Assembly: GCF_932526225.1 (NCBI RefSeq)
Contig: NC_064036.1
Location: 10,719,181-10,781,180, forward strand
Direction of reading: 5' to 3'
Origin: Nematostella vectensis
Lineage: Eukaryota; Cnidaria; Anthozoa; Actiniaria; Edwardsiidae
DNA: 62,000 nucleotides
How positions within the stretch are numbered: the stretch's first letter is position 1; every line of letters starts with the position of its first letter. Position numbers and translations under genes: made by a program. This document shows, piece after piece, positions 1 through 13,900 of the stretch. The notes below the pieces were generated by a model that saw only the letters and a program-made list of their open reading frames with translations, made no database searches and was not told where the DNA came from.

Positions 1-454
1 CTGCCCCCTGATCAAAAACAACTTTAATAAAAATATGTTTTGCAAAAAGGCCGAAAGTTATTTATTATTAAAACAAAATGGAACTCTTGACATAAAATTC
101 TAACCCTCCCCATGTGTGCTTCTTGCTATGTGTTTTGTGTGCTTTTTCGCTTGTTTATTTTTTTGTATGTTCTAAGCAGCACTACATTTTTCAATTCACT
201 ACAAGTTCTGGCTAGGGACCCAACTCGAAAACCATTTTGGTTCATTTAGGCCCTAGGCATTTCCTTACTATTATACTATATTTCTTTCTGGACTGACTCA
301 AAATTTAAACATAGAAAATTGAAATGAGATATAGTCTCGAAAACAAATAATGTATAAATTAAGAATTATGGAAATGCGAATAAAGTATTGATTGATTGAT
401 TGATTGAAAATGAAAGGTTAAAGGTTTAGTGTCTTTCGCTATATATTCATTGGA
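1..454. other. Intronic or upstream sequence, nothing recognised
   Basis: AT-rich sequence without a supported ORF, with a short (ATTG)n run at 392-407. It probably belongs to the intron before the first visible exon. Confidence 0.5.
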
Positions 455-645
455 GTCAGTTAACACAACTGCACGCTTTGGTTTGCGAATATAGACTGAT
501 CTTTAATCACAGTATTTACAACTTATGGCATACGCCATGACCTTATATGGTATTACAAATAATCATTATCAAGAACGTCATCTCTGTTATATGATACTTA
601 AGTAGAGTGTGCTAATACACTAAAAAGGTACCCTTTTTATACTGT
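455..645 (-). mobile_element. Possible solo LTR fragment related to the gypsy element at 7.0-9.9 kb
   Basis: The stretch shares a series of short blocks, in the same order, with the LTR-like sequence at 7160-7330: an 'actgc' then 'ta.actgatctt/tttattctttaa' block, 'gaccttatatgg', and 'tgctaatacacta' near the end, followed by a T-rich tract. The similarity is seen by eye and is diverged. Confidence 0.35.
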
Positions 646-688
646 TGTTTTAACCATATTTTTAACCGATTTTATCCCCAATCCACAG

Positions 689-819
689 GGCAAGCAAACA
701 GTCCACCCAGATTTGTTGAGACACAATATGTAGGTCGACTCCCTGAGAATCAACCCACTGGTAAGAAAAAGTTAGGCAACTATAGAAAGTATTATGGTAG
801 AGTAAATATAACTATACAG

Positions 820-866
<47 letters not shown>

Positions 867-3800
867 TGGTTTGTAGGAAAAAAAACACGCGAACTACCGT
901 TTCATCTCTACAAGCCTGTTTCTTGGTTGCCCACTCATCAGGAGATTTATTAAGAATATATTACTACCATCACTTATATACTATCTATGTATAAAATTAA
1001 CATAAAAATATGGCGCGAAATTTGAATGGCTGTTATGGTGAAATTGAATAGATCAGCTGTTGCATAACAAGGCTATGTTCCTGTGGCGGCACGAAGACAC
1101 TAGCTCGTTACGCTTGTTTAAAGTTGATAGCTTGGGTTGGCGGATAATGATAAGTTTTTCTTTGAGGCAGAGATTACATCTTTTGCTAGAGCTGTTGTAG
1201 GTGGAGTGAGATGACAGGATTTTCCATGAAATAAAGTGTTCTATGTCGTTGTCTTTAAGGATCCATATGTACTTGCTTAGTTCGGTCGAGTTTCTGTGTT
1301 TAGCGTGTCGGAATGAGGCGGTGTGGTTTCTATATCTTGTCTTGAATTCGTTCTCGGTTAGTCCTACGTAGGTTTCGGAGGTGTTGTTGCCCTTTCTTGT
1401 TACAGTGGCTTGGTAGATAACAGATGATTGGAGGCAGTTTCCGTCAAGGGGGCACACGTTCTTTTGTCTGCAGTTGCATGTTTTGTTATTGGCGGTGGCG
1501 AGGGAGGTGGAGGCGTCTTTGGTTGTTATTGATGAGGCAATTATGCGTTTGTGGCTGTCAATTATCTGCTTGATGTTGCTCATGCAGCTATAACTGATTT
1601 TGATTGTGTTCCGGTTGAAGATTTTTCTGAGTTTGTGGTCTTTAGGAAAGTGCTTGTCTATGAGTGAGAGGAATCTGTGGCCAATGTTGGTGCTGGTGTT
1701 CTTGCTAAAAGGGGGGTTGTACCAGATGATGTTGTTGCGCTGGCGGTTCTTGCGTTTGTTTGTTTGTGGTGTTTGGTTCGTAGTGCAGCGTGTAGTTATA
1801 TCCACTTTCGTCGAGTGCTTTCTGGTATGGCGGGGCGGCTTGGTCGAAGGTTTCTTTGTCTGATGATAGTGTAGATAAGCGTTTGTTGATACTGGCAAGG
1901 ATATTCTTTGTGATGGTAGGTGGGTGGTTGCTCTCGCGGTGGACGTATTGTAGTGGGGCGTTTGGTTTGGTGAAAGGCTGGTAGGTGTTGTGGTTCAGGT
2001 CGAATGTGACGTCTAGGAAGTTGACTACTCCCTTGTTGGCTTCTATGGTGATTCGCAGTCCGTTGTTGTTGAAGATGCGGCCTAGTTCTTTCTTTATATT
2101 TTCTGTGTTTTTAGGTGTGGCGCTTGTGATGGCTAGTCCGTCGTCGCGGTAGAGTCCTACGTTGATGTTAAGGTCTTGGATTTGGGAGAGGAGGAAGTTG
2201 CCTACAAGTTCGCATGTTTCATTTTTAGCTTCCCATTGTCACGTCGAATGTCGAGTTGCCTTTTTTGTGCCAGGGTGTTTGGTTGTGAACTAGGATAGAG
2301 CTCTTGGCGTGGGTTATGATGTTTTTTTCTTCAGCGGTGATGCAGTCGTAGTCAGCGGCGAAGTCGAGGGCTTTATTTAGGAGTTCTTGGCTGATGGATG
2401 GGTAGAATTCCACTATGTTGAAACATATAAAGTTGGATGCTGTCTTGTTTTTTGTTGATGTGAACCAGTCGATTACGGCTTTAGTGATTTTCCATTGGTG
2501 AAAGTTACGTTTTGTTGCGATGGTGGTGTTGATGCGGTCGAGGATACTTTTGCTGATCTTGCCTATTTCGGACTTGGTAGGGTTGATGAGTCTGCAGGTC
2601 GGTTTATTAGCGAAGTTCGGTTTGTGGTCTTTGAGTGTTATAAATGCTTGTTTGTTGGCGGTGGTGTCCATTCTATCGTCTATTCCTAGTTTTGTCGCGA
2701 TGTTTTTGTTTTCTTTGTGGATGGCTTGCGTAGTCTCACGTGGAGCTTTCTTGTAGGATTTTGTTATGTCTTTTTCTAGGAGATTCGTAGGCTGACGGTT
2801 CTAGTTTATAGAAGTTGATAGTTTTGTCGGCGGCGACTAGGAGCTTCGGTTCATTTTTTATGCAGTCGCTGTCTTCTTTTAGTTTGTCAAGGAATGGGCT
2901 GCTCGCTTCTTTGAATTTTACCGACTGGATCATTTTCAGCATGTCGTCTTCAAAGTCTTTTAATTCATCAATAGGAGGAGGGTTTTTGGTCGATTTGAAG
3001 CCGTACGTTTCTTTTGAAGACGAAGTGGGATCGGGGTTGAGAAAGAAGTGGGCTTTGCAGCGCATTCTGCGTAAAAAGTGCTCGGTCTTTTCGATGAGGC
3101 GTTGAAGGTAGTCATTACGTGATGGTAGTGGGATATTTTTGGACGAGTAGTTGATGCTGAATTTTTCCATTATGGGTAGCCGTAGAGTGCTCGACAAGCT
3201 GAAACTTGGAGCTATGATAAATCATTTAGTTGATTAAGGGGAGGGGGTTGAGTTACCATGTGTGTTAAATCCTCTATTTTCCAGGAACGGGTGTTCTGAC
3301 TGTCCGTGCAGTTGACAATGAGAATGACCAGATTACATACCAGCTTAGTGGGGAAGATGGGCGGTTCAAGATTAATAGTGTCACTGGGGAAATCACTTCT
3401 AATGTCAATATTGACAGAGAGGTCAGATATGATATATATTATTGTTTTGTATTTTTTAAACACAAAAGTCTATGTATATTTTTTCTCCAGTAATAAGCAA
3501 AACCAAAAATTGTGAACAAAATGATAGGTTAGATTGGCTAGATATTTATTTATTTCTGAGACTTGTCCCCACCCTCGGGGTTTGGGGACAAGTGAAATGA
3601 GTCACAAATGTACTTTGCAAAAGCCATATCAGTTTCTGGTTGGAGACTCTTTTTCTTCTGTAGCAAGCGATTCAATGTACTAGTATTTGGCAAGCTGCAT
3701 TGTGAAATGTGCGAAAAAACAAATATGAATGATAACTAACGCTAGATGAAGATGATTTATTTTTTTTCATTTAGCAAAAATCTGTTATCTTCATAATTGT

Positions 3801-4360
3801 TGGCACAAATGTGCTTGCTCAGGTATACTGGCTTTGAAATATAAAGGCTTATTTCAGTTGTCTTATGTCAGGTATTTGCCTATACCTTGTATCCCGATTG
3901 GTAGGGGTATTTGACTGCAGTTTTGTCCCGAGGGGGTGGGGGCTTTTCTCTCTTTTGTACAGTGTCTAATCCCCCACCCTTCCCCAGGACTATGGGGGTG
4001 GGAGTTTCAATTGACTAGTGCATAACCTTTTTGACAGTAAATCTCCTTTTTTCTTATCTAGAAATTACCTGGCAGTAATCTCCTGGAGTTCAAAGCTATT
4101 GCATATGATGCCAAAGGTGCTGGTTATGACTATAGGGTATGTGAAATGTGTATGGAATTAAACTGCTATTAACTACGTCAGCGGTCTCAATAGGGGGGGG
4201 GGGGGGGTCAATGCTCTTACACATGCTTTGTGTGAGTTTATGCAGGTGACATCATTCTCATCTCTTATAGGTGGATGTCCCAGTCCGTGTACAGATTGAA
4301 GATGTTAATGATAACACACCAGTTTTCATCAACACTCCTTACAGTATTTCTGTCAAAGAG
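689..4360 (+). CDS. Cadherin exons 1-4 (first EC repeat in window)
   Basis: Exons: 689-760, 3285-3421, 4062-4136, 4271-4360. Exon 1 opens with the start of a repeat (NSPPRF, then a VPEN-like LPENQPTG) in phase 2 and ends in phase 1. Exon 2 holds the AVD strand, [10 protein letters not shown] and the DRE motif. Exon 4 ends the repeat with [10 protein letters not shown]. The donor after exon 2 (gag|gtcaga) is weak, but the frame forces it. This could be the first EC of the protein, because exon 1 starts at a domain start, but no signal peptide is visible. The intron between exons 1 and 2 contains a Penelope-like element. The 640-bp intron after exon 2 shows nothing I recognise. Confidence 0.82.
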
Positions 4361-4880
4361 GTAGGTTATTGTGCTCAGATTGATCCCTGACAAGGCCACA
4401 ATTAATGTACCTTGTTATAATCCAATGCACATGAGGCTTTTTCTTCTTTCGTTTGACAAAAACATGCTTCAGTGCATACCAGAAACACAATGGAATACTT
4501 TGTGTAAATCAAGACAATGAATCTCACATGCTTATTGGAATTTCTTAAAACTTTATCTTGGTGGGTACAGCAGCGCATGTCTTACAAATTATGTGTACAG
4601 AATAACCTGAAACTGGTGTTTTTGTGACAGAATACCCTTGGTACTACTGGTTTTGCTGTTAAAGCAACAGATGCTGATCAGGGTCAAAATGCACTCATCA
4701 AGTACTCTATTACTGGAGGGAACGAGGTGAGTGTTTAAAAATATCATCACCATTAATCATGATCATAACAAGACAAAAGCACAATAGCAGCAACATTGAT
4801 CAAGTTAATTTGCAAAATCAACTACAGGAAAACAAAAATAATAGCATGCATATGACATTTTCTATAACATGTGTATGTTT

Positions 4881-4929
<49 letters not shown>

Positions 4930-7900
4930 TGAGCTGTCTCAATGTGTTTCATTTCCAGGCAAATATGTTCAAGATAGGGGCCTATGAAGGGACTATAAGT
5001 GTGTTCCCAGACTCCGGAGTGCTTGACTATGAGAAATACAAAAGCTTCAATCTCACTGTCAGTGCATCAGTAAGTGACAATCTCAATGAACTAGCTGTAC
5101 ATTTAACAGACGGCGCAGATAGATGAGGCACTTTATCCATTAGAAGAGGGGCAGTCACACTACGGGATTAGGGGATCGATAGTTATACACTGGGGGATTG
5201 ATTGTTGCTTAAAATCGGAGAGGCCAATTTCTTCTTCTCTCAGTTTTTAGCTGGGCGTAATTTGTACAGAAAAATGTTGAACAAAGAAGAGCAACAAATA
5301 AATCGAAATAGGGCTTGAAGTCAGTCTTGTAACTTTCTACCAGTGTATATCCTTAGTGTACTCTGTTCTTTGCATCAAGGACCTCGGAGGAGTGAATGGC
5401 AGCAGGACTGCTGTGACTTCAGTGTTTATCCGTGTGGAAGACGTAGATGACCTACCAGCAGTTTTTTCACCTGATTATTACACCGCAAAAGTGGCTGAAA
5501 GTTCTACTAAGGTATCTTTCATTACAATATTACAAACATTACATATTATGTTGTTACAGGAAACATGAACATTTTGCATGTGTGTGAGATCACTGATCTT
5601 GTGTATACAATGTGTAAAAGGAGTTAGATTGTTATTGGTGCATTTTGTAGCAAGTTCAGCATATTTGTAGCCGTTATGTATTCTCCAGGCAATCACCAGT
5701 TTGTAATACCTGTTCTGTTCACCACTGTTCAAAAGATGTCTTTGTTGAATTGTTTTTTTAACATTTTATGATATTTTCAGGGTTTTTATGTCACGACTGT
5801 AACAGCACGGGATGGGGACTTGTCGCTCAACAAACCTGTGTCTTACTTTATTGATCAAGGTAAAACACTCCCTCACCATAATGGCCTGTGTCGTCATCAA
5901 TCAATGTAAAACATCACCTCAACATTATGAGCATGTGTCTTCATCAATCAAGGTGAAATATCCCATTACCATAATGGGCCTGTGTCGTCATCAATCCAGG
6001 TATAACAACATCACCTCAACATTATGAGCCTGTGTCTTCATCAATCAAGGTAAAACACCCCCTCACCATAATAAGCCTGTGTCTTCATCAATCAATGTAA
6101 AACGTCCCATTACCATTATGGGCCTGTGTCTTCATCAATAGGTAAAACATCCCATTACCATAATGGGCCTGTGTCGTCATCAATCAAGGTAAAACACCCC
6201 CTCATTATAATAAGCCTGTGTCTTCATCAATCAAGGTGAAACATCCCATTACCATAATGAGCCTTTGTCTTCTTACTTCATTCATTAAGATAATACAACA
6301 TCCCCAATGATCAAGGTAAAACATTTCCTAGGAACCCCATTGCTTAGTCGCATAGTATCATAAGTTTTTGGATAAAGCTGGACTTTTAGTGTATCTATTT
6401 CGTTTCAGTGACAAACCCAGGTGAAGCATTTGTGATCATTAATACCACTGGCGTCATCACTGTCAACAAGCCGCTGGACCGGGAGACAGTGGCTTTCTAT
6501 AACCTTCGCGTTGGGGTATGGGTTCCGCTTTGATGATGCTTTCATCATGTAATTAAGGGGCGAACGTGTTGTAGTAGTAATAAAATGTTGATTATATCTA
6601 AGCTTAAATACCTTTGATATTTTGATTGATGAGCCAGATTTTTAAATTGGAACAAAAGGATAAGTGTAAGATAAATTGTGTGGGTTTTGAAACAGGTGCA
6701 CGTTCATTTTTTCCCCTTTAGCAGGAATGCCTACTTAATGAGCGTGGGCGTGGATTTTTACTCACTGTACTGTTTTTTTTTTATTGGGTAGGCTATTTCA
6801 ACGATACACAAAGCGGTCTTTGCCACCGTGCAAATCACAATTACCGACATCAACGACAACGCACCCAAGTTTGTCAACTTGCCGTATAGCGGTACGGTAC
6901 CGGAGAACTCCCCCACCGGGCTAACGGTACTTCGCGTCACAGCTCAGGATGCTGACTCGGTATGTACTCTTCATTGTGAACTGAAAACCTCCACTTCTAG
7001 CGTGTATACTTGTTCGACGTCAGCAGAAACTTGTTTCATTTAGCACAAGCTCGCTCATAGGCCCGTTCAATATCTCTTTCCTCCCGTTCTTTGTCGGCAC
7101 ACACTCGCCTACTATCTTTGGAATATCTCTAGCTCAGCATATAACAAGACAACTGCTCACTTCGATTCGTACTGTAGACTAACTTTATTCTTTAATTCAG
7201 ATAATTATATAGTATACACCTTTGACCTTATATGGCATAACAATCACTTGTCACGCAATCATTACATACATAATCAATTACATCATCACTAGTGTTAATC
7301 CTATAAATATCTTAATGCTAATACACTACATCCCTCCCCTTTTTGCTAATGGAATGTAGGACTTAAATGAATAACCTAAAGCAACTACAAATATAAAAGT
7401 AATCACAACAACTAGGGAAAATCAAATAATGCGTAACCATGCACGTGAGCTCATGATAATCAATCACTTAAATAATACATAGAAAATCTACTGATACACG
7501 AGATAGTCGTTCAACCGTGCTGGAGGCTGGCGGGCTCGAACACTTGTGCGTATCGAAGGCGGTTCGGGAGGTTGGTCTACAGGAGGGTTGCTTTCTATAG
7601 GGTCTTGGATTAATTCCGGGTTACCCTGGTTCTCCTTACTTACCTTCTCACTGGTTGCCTCTGGCACTTTCTTAGCGCATTGAACGTTTCGCCTTAGCGT
7701 GCCTCCAGTCTCACTTTCGCAAACAATATCAGAACCATTCTTACTTACCACTTTGTACTTTTCTGGTCTAAAGTTTGGCTCTAACTTTCCTTGTTGTTCA
7801 TTCCTCATTAACACTGTATCTCCCTCTTTAATCTCACTCTCTTTAGCCTTCTTGTCGGCATGCTTCTTCAGCTTTAGCTTGTATTCTCTATCCCTGTCTC

Positions 7901-10900
7901 TAGCTAATTCAGGATCACTAGCTGTAAAGTCTAGCTGGGGAAGCTTTGTGCGCATTTCTCGCCCAAACATCAACGAAAATGGGGTACACCCTGTTCCCGT
8001 GTGTGGCGTAGATCGGTATGCCGCAACAAACTTCCTAAACTCTCTCTGCATTTCTGCCTTCTCCTGAGTAGCTATCTTTAACACCTTCAATATCGACCGG
8101 TTAGTTCTCTCTACCAAACCGTTTGCCTGGGGCCAAAGTGGAGTCGTAGAAAGCCATTTCACCCCACCTGCCCTGAGAAATGTCTGGAACTCACCTGAGA
8201 TAAATTGCGGACCGTTATCCGTCCTCAACACTTCTGGATACCCATACCTAGCAAATGTTGCATCTAAGAATTCGATAATGTTCTCTGCCTTAGTCGATCT
8301 CAACATAGCTGCCTCAAAATATCGACTGAAATAATCGATGATGACAATCACATACCTACCATCGGGGAGCGGTCCAAGAAGATCCGTACTACAAAATTGC
8401 CATGGTCCTTTAGGCATTTCGGTCGTAACGATAGGTACCGGTGGATCATAGCTCGACACTAGCTGACATAACTCACATGATTTGCACATAGACTCAACAT
8501 CCTTGTCCATGCCTAACCACCATACCTTACTTCGAAGTCTCTGCTTACACTTGACAATTCCTTGATGACCCTCGTGTGCTAATTTTAACACTCGATCTCG
8601 TAGGTCTGAGGGTATGAAAATCCGATTTCCACGCAAAATCACACCATCGCACTCACTCAACTCTCCTCTCACTGACTTCACACTTGCTTCACACTTGTCC
8701 CACTTACCTGTTTTCAAAGCTTCCTTCATGTTTTCGACACTATCGCAGTTATCTGAACTGGTTTTAATCTCTTCCCATGACATTGCAATCGGTTTAGCTT
8801 CCCTCACTACCGCTGCAATATAATCTCCTGTGTCATCCACTTTAGTGCTTTCTCTGGGACCTCTACTTAACCTAGACATCGGGTCTGCGATGTTAGACTC
8901 ACCTGGCTTGTACTGTAGCTCAAAGTCAAATGGCTCTAACCTCAAGCTCCATCTCTCTAGCCTAGGCGTTGATTTGGAATTCGCGTTGTTAAACACGTGA
9001 GTGAGCGGCTTGTGATCTGTTATGAGTTTGAACTTTGTACCTAATAAATACATCTGGAAGTGTTCACAAGCCCATACTAATGACAGTGCTTCGCGTTCTG
9101 TCTGAGAATATCTCTTTTCCACATCTGTTAGACTTCTATGCCCATACGCTACTACTCGGTTCTCACCTGCTTTTCTCTGGACTAGGACAGCTCCTAATCC
9201 CACTGGACTCGCATCAGCGATCACGGTCGTTTCGCTCTCTCTATCAAAATATGCTAACGTCTCACTAGCACTCATCAGCCTTTTGATGTCGCGAAAACTA
9301 TCTTCCTGTTTTTGGGTCCATTCAAATGGAACCGATTGGCGCGTTAATGCTCTAAGTGGAGCGGACAGGGTGGCTAGATCCGGAATATAACGACCGACAT
9401 ACTGTACCAGACCTAGGAATCCCCTTAATTCTGACACATTCATTGGGGCCCGGGCGTTTACTATTGCCTCGACCTTACCTGGGTCGGCTGATACCCCGTT
9501 GTCAGAGATAACATGCCCTAAAAACGTGATCGAACTTAATCCGAACTGACACTTACCTGGATTGAGTGTCAACCCGCTTTCCGACAAACGTGACATAACA
9601 CTCAATAAACGCTCTTTGTGTTGGCGTTCGTCTTTACCGAAAACAACAATATCGTCAGCTAAGTTTAACACTCCAGGTAACCCTGCAAGAACCTTCTGAA
9701 TTGTGTACTGAAACAACTCAGGAGCGCATGAAATCCCCATACCAAGCTAATACACTACACTACACTACACTACACTACACTACACTACACTACACTACAC
9801 TACACTACACTACACTACACTACACTACACTACACTACGCTACGCTACGCTACGCTACGCTACGCTACGCTACGCTACGCTACGCTACGCTACACTATCG
9901 GCACACGTTCGTTCATAGGCTCGTTCAACAAGCGGAGATGGGAGCCATGTGTGGCTTTACTTATCCCAGTTAGGTCATTGTTTTTCTATGTAACTAGGGC
10001 GACAATGCCAAGTTCACGTACTCACTTACTGGTGCAGCTGGAAAGTTCGTCGTCTCTAGTGAAGGCTATGTGGTGGTCAGCGGCAACATCGACCGAGAGA
10101 CACAAGACACCTATGAGTTCAAGGTAAGAATGCTACTTAGCATCTGCTTTGGAGACTAGTCATCCGCGTGGAGAGGAGGGGGGGGGACTGCGCAGTCATA
10201 GGTTCCATATGAAAAAGGGTACTATATGACGAACCCTCAATAAGAAATGACCCACACTAAATCCAACTAAAATCCTAAACTAAATTAAACAAACTTAAAA
10301 CATTGTGAAATTCGTACCATCGTACTAAAAAAACGGCTCCTTTTGATTGCCTATGCAAAAAATAGTCTATGGATAATAGTATTTTCAAATATTTCAATAT
10401 TTTTTCCAGGTGAATGCAAAGGAGAGCACAACATCTGAACAGTTCTCAACAGCCACAGACATCAAGATTAACGTGACGGATGTTAATGATAACAATCCTC
10501 AGTGCAGCCAGAACGCCTACTCGGCTACCGTACAAGAAAACATGCCCAACGGAACGAAAGTTATGCAGGTATGCGTGTCACGCTAAAGGCATCAAGCTCA
10601 GACATCACGCATTCACATAGTCTCTGGTTGGCTGACCAACGTTTCTGGGATCGCTGTCGCGTTATAGAATAGCGAGATGGTGTCACTCTAACGCAGGCAC
10701 GCAGTCACATAAGTGTGGAGAGGATACTCCAGTTACTATAGGTCATTTATGTGTGTCACGCAATAGGCATCACGCTCACGCATTCCCATAGTCTCTGGGC
10801 AGGGCTGGATAACGCTCCTGGACATGCGGTTGCGTGGCGTTACGTTTTCCATTGTGTCACATCGTATCACGCAGCCATGAAGTCACATACGACAAGTCCC

Positions 10901-13900
10901 CAAAATAAGGTCTGGTTAACTTCGGTAAGCTTGAATTTTTGCGTAGAGGTTCTTTATGTTATGTAAACCAACATATCAAAAAGTGTTTTTTCTAATCTCG
11001 TCTTCGAGATATGAGGCTTAAAGTGCCTTTTCAAATGTTCAAAGTATGAATTCTCCTCGTTTTTAGGGAGAAGTCGGGCTCTGATCAGAAATTAAGCCAA
11101 CTTTGCTCGCTAATATCTAAATTTCATATCTTCTAAATGTCTTTAAAATTTGGAATTGAGAATTTGGTCAGAGGAACTCCTTGAATGCGGAATCTTGAGC
11201 TTATATATTGAGAATTGGAAAATTTCATGCCCTTTTTTTTTGCTCTGTCGTCACATACCAATTGTCGGGAGGTCACTGCAGTGACTATAGTTAATTTAGG
11301 TGTGTCGCACAATGCGCCATATAGGGATCAATTACACGGAAGATATACGCATCAGGCAAGTGAGAAGTGGATTATTAATACTTTGGGCGGATCCTGTGGG
11401 GATGGAATGGGTGGGTGTTTTTTGCATCAATATGATTCAGTGCAATGATTGCTGTGTAATAGAATACTGTATTTGTCATTCTTACGTTGCGTGAGGACTG
11501 GGTTTTAGTTTTCTATGTCTCTATCCACCAGTCACCGTTTCTATCATCATTCAGGTTCCTGTCTCTCTATCCACCACTCACCGTCTCTATCATCATTCAG
11601 GTTCCTGTCTCTCTATCCACCACTCACCGTCTCTATCATCATTCAGGTTCCTGTCTCTCTATCCACCACTCACCGTCGCAATCATCATTCAGGTTTCTGT
11701 CTCTCTATCCACCACTCACCGTCTCTTTCATCATTCAGGTTTCTGTCTCTCTATCCACCACTCACCGTCTCAATCATCATTCAGGTTTCTGTCTCTCTAT
11801 CCACCACTCACCGTCTCTATCATCATTCAGGTTTCTGTCTCTCTATCCACCACTCGACGTCTCAATCATCATTCAGGTTTCTATCTCTCTTTCCACCAAT
11901 CACCGTTTCTATCATCATTCAGGTTCCTGTCTCTCTATCCACCACTCACCGTCTCAATCATCATTCAGGTTCCTGTCTCTCTATCCACCACTCACCGTCT
12001 CAATCATCATTCAGGTTTCTGTCTCTCTATCCACCACTCACCGTCTCTATCATCATTCAGGTTCCTGTCTCTCTTTCCACCGCTCACCGTTTCTATCATC
12101 ATTCAGGTTTCTATCTCTCTATCCACCGCTCACCGTTTCAATCGTCATTCAGGTTTCTGTCTCGGACGCGGACCTTGGACCGAATGCAGACGTTAGGTTC
12201 AGCTTCATACCTGACTCCAGTGGGCTTGACAAACTGTTCACTATCGATCCAGTCAGTGGAGATATCAAGACTTTGGCCACGTTTGACCGGGAGGAGCGTG
12301 TCTCTTATGGTCTCGGCATTCGCGTGATTGACCAACCGAGCGGACAACAAGGACGGTATGTCTATATAGCTAATAAGCGCTTTATTAGGTCACGTGATAA
12401 CCAGACAACAAGGAAGGGAGATAATATAGCCAATAAGCGTGGTAATAGGTAACGTGATAACTGGGCAACAAGAACAGTTAGTCAATAAGCTTGTTAATAA
12501 GTGATAGGGTTATGTGATAACCAGGAAAACGGAAGGTGCGTCAGCTGAAACACGTGATAATAGATCACGTGATAACCGGACAACGGACAACGTGATAACG
12601 CGAAAACACATGGTATTATATGGTCACTTGATAAGTCAACTAACCGGTCAACCAACCGGATAATATATCTACATTCAATCTAGCGAAACACATGGTATAA
12701 GGTCACGTGATAAGCAAACAATAGGAACAGCACATTATTATAGCAAAACACGTGGCATTAGATCAAGGTACTTCTTGACATGTGGATAATAGAATACTAT
12801 ATTCGCCATTTTAACGTTGCACGAAGGACTGGGTCTACTTGATTTACCTTTTTTGAGTGAAGATAATGTACCCTCTATTCCACTTCAGTATTGGCGAGTG
12901 TTCCGTCCAGGTGTCTATTGGTGACGTGAATGACAACAGTCCAGAATTCAAGAACTTGCCTAATAATACCCACGTGTCCGAAAAAGCTACCACTAACACA
13001 CCCGTTTATACCGTCAAGGTAAGGTCATCCGTCCTGCGAGCAATTGCCTAAGCTAAGCTAATTATGATGATGATGACGACGACAAAGACGACGGTGGCGG
13101 CGGTGTTGATGATGATGATGATTATGATGATAATAAAGAAGATCTGATGGTTATGATGATTTTGATGATGCTGGCGTTGATGATGATGACGATAATGATG
13201 ATGATAAAGAAGATGATGATTTTGATCATTATGATGGTGTTGATGATGTTGACGATAGCGATGATGATGATGATGATGATGAAGATGATAGTGATGACTG
13301 GATGATGTTTTAGTTAATTTTATTGTTTATGAAAATCATACACCCTGTTTTTTTTAAAAGCCCTAATCCTACATGAGTGTCTCATCTATAGGCTACCGAT
13401 ATCGATGATGGATTGAATGCAGCGGTTAGCTACGTAATCATGGCTGGTAACGATGGCAACGTCTTCACCATGGAAGCTAGCAGGTATTGAATGGCTAAAG
13501 AAACACTCAAAACCTCTAGGTGTGAAAAAAAAGCCTTTTCTCAGGCTAGCAAAAAATCAGTCGAAAAAATGCCTAAACTTAAAGTTTCTAGTCGTAAGAT
13601 TAGAAAGCATTGAGTAGTTTTATGCTTAAACTTAAAGTTTCTAGTTGTAAGTATAGAAAGCATTGAGTAGTTTTCAGCCTTCGCCGAATTGAAGCTTCTA
13701 GATCTGATAGCTGCGGTACTGTGGGGAGTGCGATTTTTGTTTTAACACTTGCGTTGCTGAAATATATCGCATGTTTAAGTGGTTTGTTGCCGAATTAACT
13801 ACTAAAGAGAGATACGCCCAAACTCCCCCCCCCTGGAGAAGCATAAAAGCATTAACGCCAATACATATATTTTTCTATCAGCGGGTTGGTGAAGACGTCT

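Noticed and set aside
1600-2756. + strand ORFs opposite the Penelope-like element
   Set aside because: They are shadows of the minus-strand RT and GIY-YIG frames, and their translations show no domain.
11487-12452. 321-codon ORF with SLYPPLTVS repeats as an independent protein
   Set aside because: It is a read-through of the acceptor-side 46-bp array into cadherin exon 13. The repeats contain acceptor sites and have no start context.
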